Assembly: GCA_025062295.1 (NCBI GenBank)
Contig: JANXAJ010000019.1
Location: 1-39,041 of the forward strand
Length of the DNA stretch: 39,041 nt
Reading direction: 5' to 3'
DNA from: Bacteroidia bacterium
GTDB lineage: Bacteria > Bacteroidota > Bacteroidia > SpSt-205
Both the position numbers and the translations under genes were made by a program. Numbering within the stretch: the first letter of the stretch is position 1; the number at the start of each line of letters is the position of its first letter. The notes below the pieces were generated by a model, which saw only the letters and a program-made list of their open reading frames with translations, did not search any database and had not been told where the DNA came from. This document shows positions 8,791-18,300 of this stretch, in pieces.

Positions 8791-10215
8791 ATGGGAAGAC
8801 TCCAGCGGTATCTGCGGCGGCTCAAGCCTGAGGAGTGGGAAGCCCTGCATGAGGCAGCACTAAAGGAGATAAAAGGAGAGAAAATGCGTCTCCTTATGGA
8901 GCGCCTACGCCGCACGGGCGTCCCTCAGATTCTTAGCCCGTCAGAGAAGGAGCTTGCTAAGCGGATTGAACGGTGGATATGGAAGCGGGCCTATATTGCC
9001 CAGCATCAGGCTCACCCCATCTACAGAGCGGTTCCCCTTGAATGGAAGCTAATGGGTGCTACTCTTTATGCTCAGAAGGATCTTCCTGAAGATGCGCTCT
9101 CGCTTTTGAAGCAGCTTCCTCGGAGTCCTTCCCATCGCTTGGGTTTGCTCACCCTTCGGCTCAACATAGAACTCAAAACAGGGTTTTTCCAGAGCGCTAT
9201 TACGACTCTCCGGGCTATGGAGCGCCTTACAAAGGAGCTCAGAGCTTCTATTGAACGAAGCTTTCTTCAGCTTATTTTAGATCGGCTTTTACGAGAGTAT
9301 GGCGGCTCCTACACGGAAGTTGGTAAGCGCCTCCTTGAGCGGTTGGAGAGGCATCGGCACTGGAAGCGTCCCATTCCCCTCACCCCTCCCGAGGAGCACA
9401 TAGCAGAAATCAATCTCCGCACACTTTATGCTCTCGCTAAAGGCAAGCCAGAAGAGGGTCATCAGCTTTGCCAGTCATCCCCTTTTCGTTTTCATCCCAC
9501 GCTCCTCATGAATGACTGGATTTGTAGCTTACTCCTAAGGATGCCTCTTTCTGCTTACTCTCAATATGGAGGATTTGATTCGGCTCGGCTCTCTGAGTAT
9601 GACAAAGCGATTCTCCTCAATCGGCTGCTTTTGACTCTGCTTTTATATGCAACGCCGGCCTATGCGAAGGAAAAGTATGAACTCCTTGTAGGTCTGTATA
9701 GGCGCAGCATTCCCCTGCCTGAGAATGAGTATGTATGGGGACAGCTTCTCTGGCTTGGAGAAAGGTCCTCGGAAGCAGTCCAAGTATTAGAGATGCTCTT
9801 ACTGCGAGTCAAACCGAAGGCCTTTCTATATCTTCAAGCTGCTCTTTTGCTATTGATAATCCACGTAGAGATTCAATCATGGAGTAAGGCGCTTTGGTAC
9901 CTTCGGCATCTTTTACTCTGGCTTAGGCGGCGAGAACGCTTCTTAGCTTCAGCTCCGGTTTTAGCGCGCTTCTTGCAGCAGCTTTTGCGGGCAGGCTTAC
10001 ACTCTGGGACCCTTAGGCTCGTCGCCCATGGGTGGCAACAGCATCTGACAGAATATCCAGCTGAACGGTACCTATGGGAAATAACTCTTTTACCTGATTG
10101 GATACAAGCTCGGCTTCGACAGCAAAGCCTGCATCAATATCGCCAAATGCATCCGAGAACCTCTGTGGTAGAGTTAGAGAGTCTCTTAGGGCAAGTGTTG
10201 GGTGCTTCCTCTTAG
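8791..10215 (+). CDS. Helical repeat protein of unknown function
   Basis: I do not recognise this 474-residue protein. It has no signal peptide or clear membrane segment, so it is probably cytoplasmic. It is very rich in Leu, Arg and Glu and appears almost wholly alpha-helical. Helix pairs of roughly 30-40 residues (for example around 100-160 and 330-400) suggest a TPR- or HEAT-like solenoid without a clean consensus. The start is secure because of the AAGGAGGT site just before the ATG. It stands alone as a plus-strand unit, divergent from the SUMF1-fold operon (122-base gap) and convergent with rluD (38-base gap, no obvious terminator). A scaffolding role would be a guess. Confidence 0.75.
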   Translation: MGRLQRYLRRLKPEEWEALHEAALKEIKGEKMRLLMERLRRTGVPQILSPSEKELAKRIERWIWKRAYIAQHQAHPIYRAVPLEWKLMGATLYAQKDLPEDALSLLKQLPRSPSHRLGLLTLRLNIELKTGFFQSAITTLRAMERLTKELRASIERSFLQLILDRLLREYGGSYTEVGKRLLERLERHRHWKRPIPLTPPEEHIAEINLRTLYALAKGKPEEGHQLCQSSPFRFHPTLLMNDWICSLLLRMPLSAYSQYGGFDSARLSEYDKAILLNRLLLTLLLYATPAYAKEKYELLVGLYRRSIPLPENEYVWGQLLWLGERSSEAVQVLEMLLLRVKPKAFLYLQAALLLLIIHVEIQSWSKALWYLRHLLLWLRRRERFLASAPVLARFLQQLLRAGLHSGTLRLVAHGWQQHLTEYPAERYLWEITLLPDWIQARLRQQSLHQYRQMHPRTSVVELESLLGQVLGASS

Positions 10216-10253
10216 GCAAGGAGTTAGGTGCAGGTGTCATCGATCAGGTTTGT

Positions 10254-11258
10254 CTATAATCGTCGAAGGAAATCCATGGCAGCCTGCATATCAGCAGGCA
10301 TAGGAGCCGTGAATTCGAGGGGCTCTCCCGTGATAGGATGCACAAAACCCAAAAGATAGGCATGAAGAGCTTGCCGCTGGATAGAGTGAAGAAGAGCATG
10401 AGCTAACTGTCCTAAGCGAGGGCTCAGCAGAGGTAGACGCGGACGATGCCCTCCGTAAGTTTGATCCCCAACTAAGGGGTGTCCGATATGAGCCAAGTGG
10501 ACGCGTATTTGGTGAGTGCGTCCAGTTTCTAATTGACATTCTATCCAAGTAGCTATTGGAAACCGTTCAACTATGCGCCAATGGGTGACTGCATGCTTGC
10601 CTTGGGTGCCATCAGGGACAGCACGGTACTTCTTTCGCTGGTAGGGATCTCGGCTAATATGAGCGGTGATAGTTCCCTTCTCTGTGGGAGGCTGACCCCA
10701 TACCAGCGCCCAATATCGCCGCTGAACAGTATGAGCAAAGAACTGCTGAGCAAGGCCGTAGTAGGTTCGTTCTTCTTTGGCAATTACCAGTAAGCCAGTG
10801 GTATCCTTGTCAATCCGATGTACAAGACCTGGTCGAGCGGCATTCTGCTCAGAAGCAGGAAGAACCGCTCCCCTTAAATGATATAAAAGAGCATTGAGAA
10901 GGGTGCCTGAATAGATACCCGCACCTGGATGACAACTCATGCCTGCTGGCTTATTCACTACGAGTAAGTAGGGGTCCTCATATACGATATTTAGACTTAT
11001 GGGCTCAGGTTCAATCTCTAAGGGGGGCGGATAGGGAAGACGTACCTGAATAAGCTGGCCGGGGCGAACCTTAGTGCTTGGGCGCACAGGCTGGCCATCT
11101 ACTGTAACGAGACCTGCTTCTATCGCTAAACTGAGACGAGAGCGGCTCAAGTGAGTGAGCCGCTGCGCTAAATACTTGTCTATGCGTAGGGGTGATTGAC
11201 CTGCATCTACTCTTATCGCATAGTGTTCATAAAGTACCACTTCTTCTTCACGGTGCAT
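10254..11258 (-). CDS. rluD: RluD-family 23S rRNA pseudouridine synthase
   Basis: This 334-residue protein should isomerise uridines of 23S rRNA to pseudouridine in the cytoplasm. An S4 RNA-binding domain lies at about 24-75 (RIDKYLAQRLTHLSRSRL, then VDGQPV). The catalytic domain follows, with NKPAGMSCHPG (about 102-112) and the family motif HRIDKDTTGLLV (148-158), where Asp150 is the expected catalytic residue. The later RTHQIRVHLAHIGHPLVGD block is also present. Length and order match RluD rather than the shorter RluA or RluC. Its ATG overlaps the end of the upstream leucine-rich-repeat gene by 11 bases, so it is probably translated by coupling from the LRR promoter. The exact target uridines cannot be read from sequence. 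Confidence 0.93.
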   Translation of the reverse strand: MHREEEVVLYEHYAIRVDAGQSPLRIDKYLAQRLTHLSRSRLSLAIEAGLVTVDGQPVRPSTKVRPGQLIQVRLPYPPPLEIEPEPISLNIVYEDPYLLVVNKPAGMSCHPGAGIYSGTLLNALLYHLRGAVLPASEQNAARPGLVHRIDKDTTGLLVIAKEERTYYGLAQQFFAHTVQRRYWALVWGQPPTEKGTITAHISRDPYQRKKYRAVPDGTQGKHAVTHWRIVERFPIATWIECQLETGRTHQIRVHLAHIGHPLVGDQTYGGHRPRLPLLSPRLGQLAHALLHSIQRQALHAYLLGFVHPITGEPLEFTAPMPADMQAAMDFLRRL

Positions 11259-12399
11259 CTAACTGAACACCTTTTTTCCGAAGCTGTGCATTTAGAGTAG
11301 ATAGTTTTTCAGCCGGAATGTCCCTTCTGCTGATCATGACGTACGTAAGGGCGGGCATTTCCAGTAGCTTTTCCCAATCTACAATGGGATTCTCGTAGCA
11401 ATACAGTTCTCGTAGGCGAGGACAGCTCACCAAAGGGGCTAAATGGGAGACTTGGTTTTTTCCTATAGACAGCTTGACCAGGGAGGGGAGTCCGCTCAGG
11501 GGGGAGAGGTCTTTCACCATACAGTGATGAACATCTAAGTATAGAAGTCGTTGGAGCGGACGCACAAATGCAAGCGTATTGAGTGCCGGATTTTGTCCCA
11601 GTGTAAGCTCTTCTAAATGGGAAAGATGCTCTATTCCTTTCAGTAGGGTTGCGTTAGTAACCACTCCTTGTGCTTGAAGGACCCGAAGTCCTGAGAAGCG
11701 ATGAATCTCCAGAAGCAAAGGCTGGACAGTCTGAGGGTTCATAAATGACACATTCAGAAACTCAATCTGAGGCAGCGAAAATAGCGGCGAAAGGTCAGCA
11801 ATAGAATGGCAACGATATAGAGCAATCATTCGCAGATTCGGAAGAGATTTCAGGGGCTGGAGGTGAATGACCTTCGTTTCACTCAGGTCTAAGCCTTGCA
11901 GGGTCGGCAGGGCTACTATCCAGTCAATGGTTTCCAGCGGGGTGCGAGCTAAACTCAGAAATTGGAGTCCTCTTAGCTTTGCAAGGGGGGTAAAGTCCTT
12001 GATAGGATTCCCGTCTAACAAAAGCCCTTGCAATTGAGAAAGCTCTGATAGGGGAGAAATATCGCTGAGGTCGCAATCCTCTAAGGCTAAAATGCGGAGT
12101 TGAGGGCATAAGCGCTTGATTTGCCTTACGAGCTCGGCTGCGTTGAGGTCGCTAAGGCTGGAGAGATATAGCCCCTGTAAGCGAGGAAATCGGCTGAGGG
12201 AAGGCAGCTCCTCCTCAGCATATAAGTATAGGACGGTATCTGGGCGTGTGGTAGAAGTATTTGAAGCGGTCCAAGACTGAATGTGGAAAAACCGGTCAAT
12301 CAGAGCATCATAGACTACTAAGCGGCTCGGACCTTCCTGCTTTTGAGCCAAGATTACCCCACTGAGAAGAAGTGATAGTAATTTTGCCCTAAGGCGCAC
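11248..12399 (-). CDS. Exported leucine-rich-repeat protein
   Basis: This 383-residue protein has a signal peptide (MRLRAKLLSLLLSGVILA, cleaved before Gln) and then about twelve leucine-rich repeats of the ~22-residue internalin type (about 60-360), with units such as LQGLLLDGNPIKDFTPLAKL. It probably forms a curved protein-binding surface in the periplasm or outside the cell. There is no lipobox cysteine and no T9SS sorting domain, so periplasmic residence is more likely. The start is a GTG: an in-frame TAA lies four codons upstream and no ATG precedes the signal peptide. The TAAATTTG promoter element ends four bases before this GTG. It overlaps rluD by 11 bases, an odd functional pairing. 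Confidence 0.85.
   Translation of the reverse strand: MRLRAKLLSLLLSGVILAQKQEGPSRLVVYDALIDRFFHIQSWTASNTSTTRPDTVLYLYAEEELPSLSRFPRLQGLYLSSLSDLNAAELVRQIKRLCPQLRILALEDCDLSDISPLSELSQLQGLLLDGNPIKDFTPLAKLRGLQFLSLARTPLETIDWIVALPTLQGLDLSETKVIHLQPLKSLPNLRMIALYRCHSIADLSPLFSLPQIEFLNVSFMNPQTVQPLLLEIHRFSGLRVLQAQGVVTNATLLKGIEHLSHLEELTLGQNPALNTLAFVRPLQRLLYLDVHHCMVKDLSPLSGLPSLVKLSIGKNQVSHLAPLVSCPRLRELYCYENPIVDWEKLLEMPALTYVMISRRDIPAEKLSTLNAQLRKKGVQLDAP
12379..12386 (+). promoter_or_regulatory. -7 element of the rfaE2-PBP1A operon, inside the LRR gene
   Basis: TAATTTTG matches TAnnTTTG exactly on the plus strand, 30 bases before the rfaE2 ATG. It lies within the first codons of the divergent LRR gene. No -33 TTG is at the proper distance. 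Confidence 0.45.
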
Positions 12400-12403
12400 T
12401 CTA

Positions 12404-12411
12404 CAAATTTA
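12404..12411 (-). promoter_or_regulatory. -7 element of the LRR-rluD operon
   Basis: TAAATTTG on the minus strand matches TAnnTTTG exactly and ends four bases before the GTG start at 12399, which would make the LRR mRNA leaderless. It lies in the 17-base gap between the two divergent start codons. Confidence 0.6.
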
Positions 12412-12416
12412 TCAGC

Positions 12417-12899
12417 ATGTACGAAACGAAGCAGAAAATCCTTTCATGGGAAGAGCTTGACCGATGGCTGGCCTACTGGAGGTTTTTAGAGCAGAAGATT
12501 GTATTTACGAATGGTTGTTTTGATATTCTCCACTTAGGGCATATCACCTACTTAGAGGAGGCATCAAAGTTAGGAGACGTACTGATTGTGGGGGTCAATA
12601 GTGATGCATCGGTTCGGAGGCTCAAGGGCCCCTCTCGTCCAATCCAGACGCAGGAGTCGCGCTCCCGCATCCTTGCTGCCCTAGAATTTGTAGAGGCAGT
12701 AGTAATCTTTGAGGAGGATACCCCTTACAAGCTCATAGAAAAAGTGGCGCCAGATGTGCTGGTCAAAGGGGGGGATTACACGACGGAGACGATTGTAGGG
12801 GCTGATTTTGTGAGGAGTCGTGGAGGACAGGTGGTCGTTTTTCCTTTAGTTGAAGGCTTCTCCACGACAGCCCTTCTTCGGAAAGCATGCGCTGGCTAG
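12417..12899 (+). CDS. rfaE2: D-glycero-beta-D-manno-heptose 1-phosphate adenylyltransferase
   Basis: This 160-residue nucleotidyltransferase transfers AMP from ATP to heptose 1-phosphate to give ADP-heptose for lipopolysaccharide cores. TNGCFDILHLGH (31-42) carries the HxGH signature (39-42). VNSDASVRRLKG, the RPIQ segment, VLVKGGDY and the FSTT segment near the C-terminus are all family landmarks. It matches the separate adenylyltransferase (RfaE2, equivalent to the C-terminal half of HldE), so the kinase must be encoded elsewhere. It is the first gene of an operon: its last 13 bases overlap the start of the penicillin-binding protein. It has no Shine-Dalgarno site. Confidence 0.95.
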   Translation: MYETKQKILSWEELDRWLAYWRFLEQKIVFTNGCFDILHLGHITYLEEASKLGDVLIVGVNSDASVRRLKGPSRPIQTQESRSRILAALEFVEAVVIFEEDTPYKLIEKVAPDVLVKGGDYTTETIVGADFVRSRGGQVVVFPLVEGFSTTALLRKACAG

Positions 12900-15091
12900 A
12901 CCCTGCATACAAGTCTGAAAGGCTCTGGCTGGCGCTTTTAGCGGTGGGACTTTTCTGGGGAATTCCCCTTCTTCTCTTCCTTTATGTCTTTTTAGAGATG
13001 CCTTCCTTTGCCCGGCTTGAGAATCCAACCCAGGACTTAGCGAGTGTTGCCTTCTCAGCTGATGGGAAGATTTTAGGTACCTTTTATCATAGTAGCGATA
13101 GAGTCAGGGTCGGTGTCTCCGAAATACCAGCGGTAGTGAAGAATGCCCTAATTGCAGTAGAAGATAGGCGATTTTATGAGCATGCAGGGATAGATCCGGT
13201 AGGTATTGCTGCAGCTGCCGTCTCTTGGGTCAGAGGAAAAAGACGAGGAGGAAGCACGATTACTCAACAGCTTGCCCGCAATCTCTATGATGAAGTCGGA
13301 GTGGAACGCTCACTCTGGCGGAAACTCAAAGAGATGATAGTGGCAGTGTATTTAGAGTACCATTACAGCAAAGAGGAGATCTTAGCCATGTACTTGAATA
13401 CTGTGCCATTTGGAGGCGTGACCTATGGCATTCAAGCTGCGAGTCGGTATTACTTTGGCAAAGATGTAAAGGAATTGTCTCTATCGGAAGCAGCTCTTCT
13501 GATAGGTTTGCTCCGAGGGCCGAGCTATTATAGTCCTTATAAGTATCCTCAACGAGCCTTAGCTCGACGCAATCTTGTATTGGACCTCATGCAAGAAGCC
13601 AAGTTTATTTCGGCCGTAGAGGCTGAAAAAGCCAAAAGAGCCCCCCTCGGTGTAGGGAAAGCACCTTATACAGCGAGCCAAAGTCAAGGGCTTGCTCCTT
13701 ACTTCCGAGAGTACCTCCGATTGTGGCTTACTGAATGGGCAAAAGCTCGGGGGTATGACTTGTATCGGGATGGCCTCCGAATTTATACCACCATAGACAG
13801 CCGCCTCCAGATGCATGCTGAATCAGCCGTAGTTCAGCACCTGAGACGGTTTCAGCCCATCTTTGAGAAGGAACTGGCTGGGCGCCCCTTGCCATGGCAT
13901 CGTGATACTTCTATTTTATGGCGGGCTATGCGCCGTAGTGAGCGATACAATGCTGCTAAGAGTGCAGGTATGTCTGAGGCGGAGATTCTTCGGCAGTTTC
14001 GTCATCGGATTCCCATGCGCCTTTTTACATGGAAATCGCCTGGCTATGTGGATACTGTCCTGAGTCCATGGGACTCCCTGGCTTACTATCTACGGTTTCT
14101 GGAAGCGGGTCTTGTTAGCATAGACCCTCATACAGGGGAAGTGAAGGCATGGGTCGGAGGCATCAATCATACTTTTTTCAAGTATGACCATGTGATCCAA
14201 GCAAGGCGACAAGTCGGCTCCACCTTCAAGCCATTTGTTTATACGGCGGCGATGGACAATGGGTATTCGCCGTGTTATGAAGAGCTAAATGTACCTGTAG
14301 AAATTCCTGTCCGAGTAGAGGGGCGCGATACTATCTGGAGTCCTCGCAATGCAGATCGGGAAATTGGCGGCAAAGTTTCTCTTAAGCAGGCCCTCGCGCT
14401 CTCTCTGAATATCATCACTGCTCGCCTCATGAAAGCTCTTGGACCTGAAGTCGTCATCACCTACGCTCGCCGGATGGGCATTCAGTCTGACTTAGAGGCG
14501 GTGTATGCACTGGGATTAGGAGTGTGCGACTTGACCCTTTTGGAGCTTACTGCTGCCTATGGGTGCTTTCCCACTTTGGGAATCTGGCGTGAGCCCATCT
14601 TTATTCGGGAGATTCGCGACCGCCGAGGCAATCTTATTCAGAGCTTTACAGCAACGAGTCGCCGCGCCTTGAGTGAGCAAACAGCTTACCTCATGGTAGA
14701 GATGCTGCGATGGGTAACGATCGCAGGGACTGCGGGTGAGTTGAGATGGGGATATGGACTTCACGAACTGGATATGGGCGGAAAAACTGGCACTACTCAG
14801 CAGCATGCCGACGGATGGTTTGTAGGCTTTACCCCAGATTATGTAACGGGTGTGTGGGTTGGCACAGCGGATCGCGCTGTCCATTTCTATTCTCTTACCT
14901 ATGGGCAAGGGGCCCGTATGGCGATGCCCATATGGGCTTTCTATATGAAACGAGCCTATGCTGATACGACGCTGAGGCTGCAGAGTTCCAAAAGAATACT
15001 TCCTCCGCCTGGCTTTCGGTTTCCAGATTGTCAGCAAGAGCAGACCGAGGAGCATCAGGAGGGTCCTACTTTGCAGGAGTTCTTGAAATGA
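12887..15091 (+). CDS. mrcA: Class A penicillin-binding protein (PBP1A)
   Basis: This 734-residue bifunctional enzyme polymerises and cross-links peptidoglycan in the periplasm. An N-terminal membrane anchor (about 13-37) is followed by a GT51 glycosyltransferase domain with catalytic Glu92 in VEDRRFYEHAGID and the GGSTITQQLARN block (121-132). The transpeptidase domain holds the three penicillin-binding motifs: STFK (445-448), SLN (506-508) and KTG (633-635). Length and order are normal for PBP1A. Its ATG overlaps the rfaE2 end by 13 bases, so translation is probably coupled, placing LPS-core and peptidoglycan synthesis in one transcript. A weak hairpin followed by T residues lies about 220 bases downstream. 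Confidence 0.95.
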   Translation: MRWLDPAYKSERLWLALLAVGLFWGIPLLLFLYVFLEMPSFARLENPTQDLASVAFSADGKILGTFYHSSDRVRVGVSEIPAVVKNALIAVEDRRFYEHAGIDPVGIAAAAVSWVRGKRRGGSTITQQLARNLYDEVGVERSLWRKLKEMIVAVYLEYHYSKEEILAMYLNTVPFGGVTYGIQAASRYYFGKDVKELSLSEAALLIGLLRGPSYYSPYKYPQRALARRNLVLDLMQEAKFISAVEAEKAKRAPLGVGKAPYTASQSQGLAPYFREYLRLWLTEWAKARGYDLYRDGLRIYTTIDSRLQMHAESAVVQHLRRFQPIFEKELAGRPLPWHRDTSILWRAMRRSERYNAAKSAGMSEAEILRQFRHRIPMRLFTWKSPGYVDTVLSPWDSLAYYLRFLEAGLVSIDPHTGEVKAWVGGINHTFFKYDHVIQARRQVGSTFKPFVYTAAMDNGYSPCYEELNVPVEIPVRVEGRDTIWSPRNADREIGGKVSLKQALALSLNIITARLMKALGPEVVITYARRMGIQSDLEAVYALGLGVCDLTLLELTAAYGCFPTLGIWREPIFIREIRDRRGNLIQSFTATSRRALSEQTAYLMVEMLRWVTIAGTAGELRWGYGLHELDMGGKTGTTQQHADGWFVGFTPDYVTGVWVGTADRAVHFYSLTYGQGARMAMPIWAFYMKRAYADTTLRLQSSKRILPPPGFRFPDCQQEQTEEHQEGPTLQEFLK

Positions 15092-15333
15092 GCATATCCT
15101 TGAGCGTTCTTAGGCGATAATAGCTTTGCATGAAATACTTTGTCCAGAAGGTCTCAGTTTAGCCCCTATGCCAGCGTTTTGCGGGGCTACAGCTGTACAG
15201 ACCAGTTATCACTATCTTAGTACTTTGGGCGGGCCCCCCCCCCCAGCCCCCGGCGGCCCCCCCCCCCGCCCCCCTCAGGTCCTATAACAAACAAGCGCCC
15301 ACAGCTCACCAGAAATCTTGACAAATCTGGTTT
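15092..15333. other. Convergent intergenic region with hairpin and long C/G runs
   Basis: This 242-base spacer separates two convergent genes. It has an imperfect terminator-like hairpin (TAGCCCC 15160-15166, GGGGCTA 15183-15189, 16-base loop) without a T-tract. It then has an extreme C-rich tract at 15234-15274: runs of 11, 5, 11 and 6 C, so the minus strand has four long G runs. I see no small gene in it. Confidence 0.7.
15234..15274 (-). repeat. Four-run G tract with G-quadruplex potential
   Basis: Read on the minus strand, the tract holds G runs of 6, 11, 5 and 11, separated by one to seven other bases. It lies about 60 bases past the stop codon of the glycine-rich gene and could form a G-quadruplex in its 3' end. 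Homopolymers of this length are also prone to sequencing and assembly error, so the exact lengths are uncertain. Confidence 0.55.
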
Positions 15334-15335
15334 TT
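15308..15335 (+). terminator. Possible terminator after the PBP1A operon
   Basis: ACCAGA (15308-15313) pairs with TCTGGT (15326-15331) around a 12-base loop, followed by TTTT on the plus strand. The stem is short and A+T-rich, and the T-run overlaps the stop codon of the convergent glycine-rich gene. It is suggestive only. Confidence 0.35.
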
Positions 15336-18300
15336 AGCGAAGGATCGTTACAGTTCCTGTTCGCAAGAATTCTCGGTTGGAGGGAAGGCGTCCTCTTACC
15401 TTATATGTGTAAGCGCCTTCGGGACAATCACTTCCGTTTCGGCGCCCATCCCACAAGCGAGTATTGTCCCCCTCAAAGATGAGAAGGCCCCAGCGGTCAT
15501 ATACCCACACTTGATACGGGATTGAAGCACGAATCTGCCAAAGATCGTTAATCCCATCCCCATTCGGGGTGAAAACATTTGGAATGAAGATATCAACTCC
15601 TGCCTCAATTATGACGGTTCCTCGAGCCGTATCTCTACATCCCTCTGGCGTTAGAGCTACGAGTACCACTTCATAGGTATCAGGCTGAGCAAAATCAATC
15701 GGACCGGGCTGTTCTGCAGTGGAGGTTTGACCATTTCCGAAGTCCCAGAGGTATGTACTCGCCCCTTGAGATTGATTTACAAATGTAACCTGGGTCTCTG
15801 GCTGAGTCTGAAGGACCAAGGAGGGAGAAAAAGCCGCTTGAGGGACGGAATATACCGACACGGACGAGCGAGCTGTATCTCTACATCCATCAGCGCTCAC
15901 AGCTATAAGTTGAATAGAATAGGTTCCTGGCGTAGCATATACGTGCGAAGGGCTACTTGCGGTGCGAATGGTGTCTTGAGCTCCATCTCCCCATATCCAG
16001 ATGTAATACACGCCGGTCGCTCCCGCTGTGTCAGAGGTATTTTGGGGTGAAACAGAGAGAGGCGCGCATCCGCTCGACTGAGCTAAGCTCAGACCAGCCT
16101 GTGGGCGACGATTTACCGTAACTTGCCTTTGCACCGTCGTAGAACAGCGCCGATTGTGGTTCCATGCTGTCAAAGTCACGGTGTAAGATCCACTACTGGA
16201 ATAAGTGTGTTGGGGACTTGCGGCTGTACTCCGATTCCCATCTCCGAAGTCCCATTCCCATGCATAGCTATCTTCTCCGATATCGGAAAACTGCACAGGC
16301 TGATTTTCGCAGACCGTGCTAATGACTCCTATAGTCGGGGAGGGAGACTTGTAGAGCCGTATATAATGGACTTCCTCTACACTGATCCATGCTCCTCCAA
16401 AACGGGCTTCTAAGCGTACTGTATAAAAGCCTGGCTGAGTGTAGGTATGTTGAACTGGATTTTGGATGGTAGTGAGGGGAGGGGAACCATCGCCAAAGTC
16501 CCATCTATACTCGTCTGCTGCTGGAGTAGCTGTGAAAGTAGCTGTAAGCTGGTCACACCCTTCTCGCTCATCTGCTGTAAAGGAAGGAGTAGGGGGCGGA
16601 TTTGCAGAAATATTTACCTGTACAATGCAAGAAGAGATACATCCACGGCTATCGGTCAGGGTAAGTGTAGCTGTGTAGGTTCCAGCACCTCCATAATTCA
16701 CATTCTGAGTAATGGGAAGAGCATTGCTCTGCCCATTTATAGCGAAGCCATTCCCTAAGTCTATGCTATAAGCGTAAGGAGGCTGAAGTTGGGCTGCATT
16801 TGACGCATCCATGGAGAGGGTAAGAGGGAAGCCTAAAAAGCCGCTCACAGGCGAAGGGCAGGTGAGTTGCGGTTGAGGATAAACAATGATAGAGACAGAA
16901 TTGCTCAGCAGAGGACTATTGCTGATACATGGCAAATCGGATGTGACCAATACCTCGTAGGTATCGCCATTCTGAGGGGCAGGGTCGGTATAGGTAGGGG
17001 TCGTGCTACTGAGAATCACCTGTCCATTCTTTCGCCACTCATAGGTCGGGCTACTCCCTAAATTCCCACCAACGACGGTCAAGGTAACAGAAGAGCCTGC
17101 ACATACGGCAGGAGGAGAGGCTATAAGCTGAGCAGTCATCGTTTGAGTTGGAATCACCTCAAACTCCACGGAGTCTCGGATAGACCATCCACAGCACTCT
17201 GACTGTACGCGCATGTACAGCTTGTACCTGCCGGGCTGAGTGAGAGGAGGCGTAGTGTAAGAGGTAAGGTTAGCTCCACTCCTATTATCCGTAAGAGGTC
17301 CCCGGAGAACCCATTCATAAGTTTGCACGAGACGGTTATTTGGATTATTCAACTGAGCTTGAAAGGTAGCAGTCGCACCCAGACAGATAGGAAGAGAAGA
17401 GACGGGTTGAATCTCTGGGATGACGCCGGCCTGAAGAGGAGAAGAAAAGAGAGTGTAACGAAACGGTACGCCATTGACACGCAGGAGTACGGTCTGAAAA
17501 CCCGTAGTAGTGAAGAAGGTGGTGACTGTAGCTCCAGTGGCTGCGTTTGGCTGAGCATTTGGACCAAAATTCCACTCATATTGAGTGAGAAGGTCTGCAT
17601 TTTGGACTCTGAATGTCCATTCTGAATGAGCACAGATTCCACCTGCAAAAGCGATAGGCGGTTCAGTGGGTACGAAGCTACTTGTGACCGTGACGGGCTG
17701 GCCGGCGAGATTTTGATAGAGGGGTTGGGCGATGCCTGAGGCTCCATCGCCTCCTCGTCCGCCGTTTCCTCCATTGCCACCGCGTCCTCCATTTCCTCCC
17801 CATCCGCCTTGACAGCCTGCAGCACATTGATTGTTGAGGGGAGGGTCGCCGCAGAAGCGTTGGCAAGGGGAGCCGCTCCATCCACCGCCGCAGCCACCTT
17901 CACCCCCCTGTCCACCTCTTCCGCCAGCAGAACCAGTTCCTCCCTCTCCTTCTCGCCCTACTTTCAGCGGACAGTCCCGAATCTCTCCTCCCGTCCCGTT
18001 ATTCCAAATGAAGACAGCAAAGGAGCCACCGCCTCCTCCACCACCTTTTCCGCCAGGCCCTCCTTCTCCGCCTTCCCCCCCACCACCTCCACCACCGCCT
18101 GAGCTATTTGTATATCCATCATCTATCCGAACACATAAAATGTCATAGGGGATACCTCCCAGAGCTCCCCCTCCACCACCTCCGCCCCCCCCTGCACCTG
18201 GTTCGCCCGGCTGTCCATCCTCTCCATCACCAGGGATAAACCACCCTCCGCTAAAGCTCGGGTTGCCTGGCTGTCCATCGCTGCCGTTGCGACCATTTGC

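Noticed and set aside
17831-18148. Proline-rich reading frames opposite the glycine-rich genes (also 21328-21636)
   Set aside because: They are the complement of poly-Gly codons in real genes; they have no signal, start context or domain, and the minus-strand proteins are complete.
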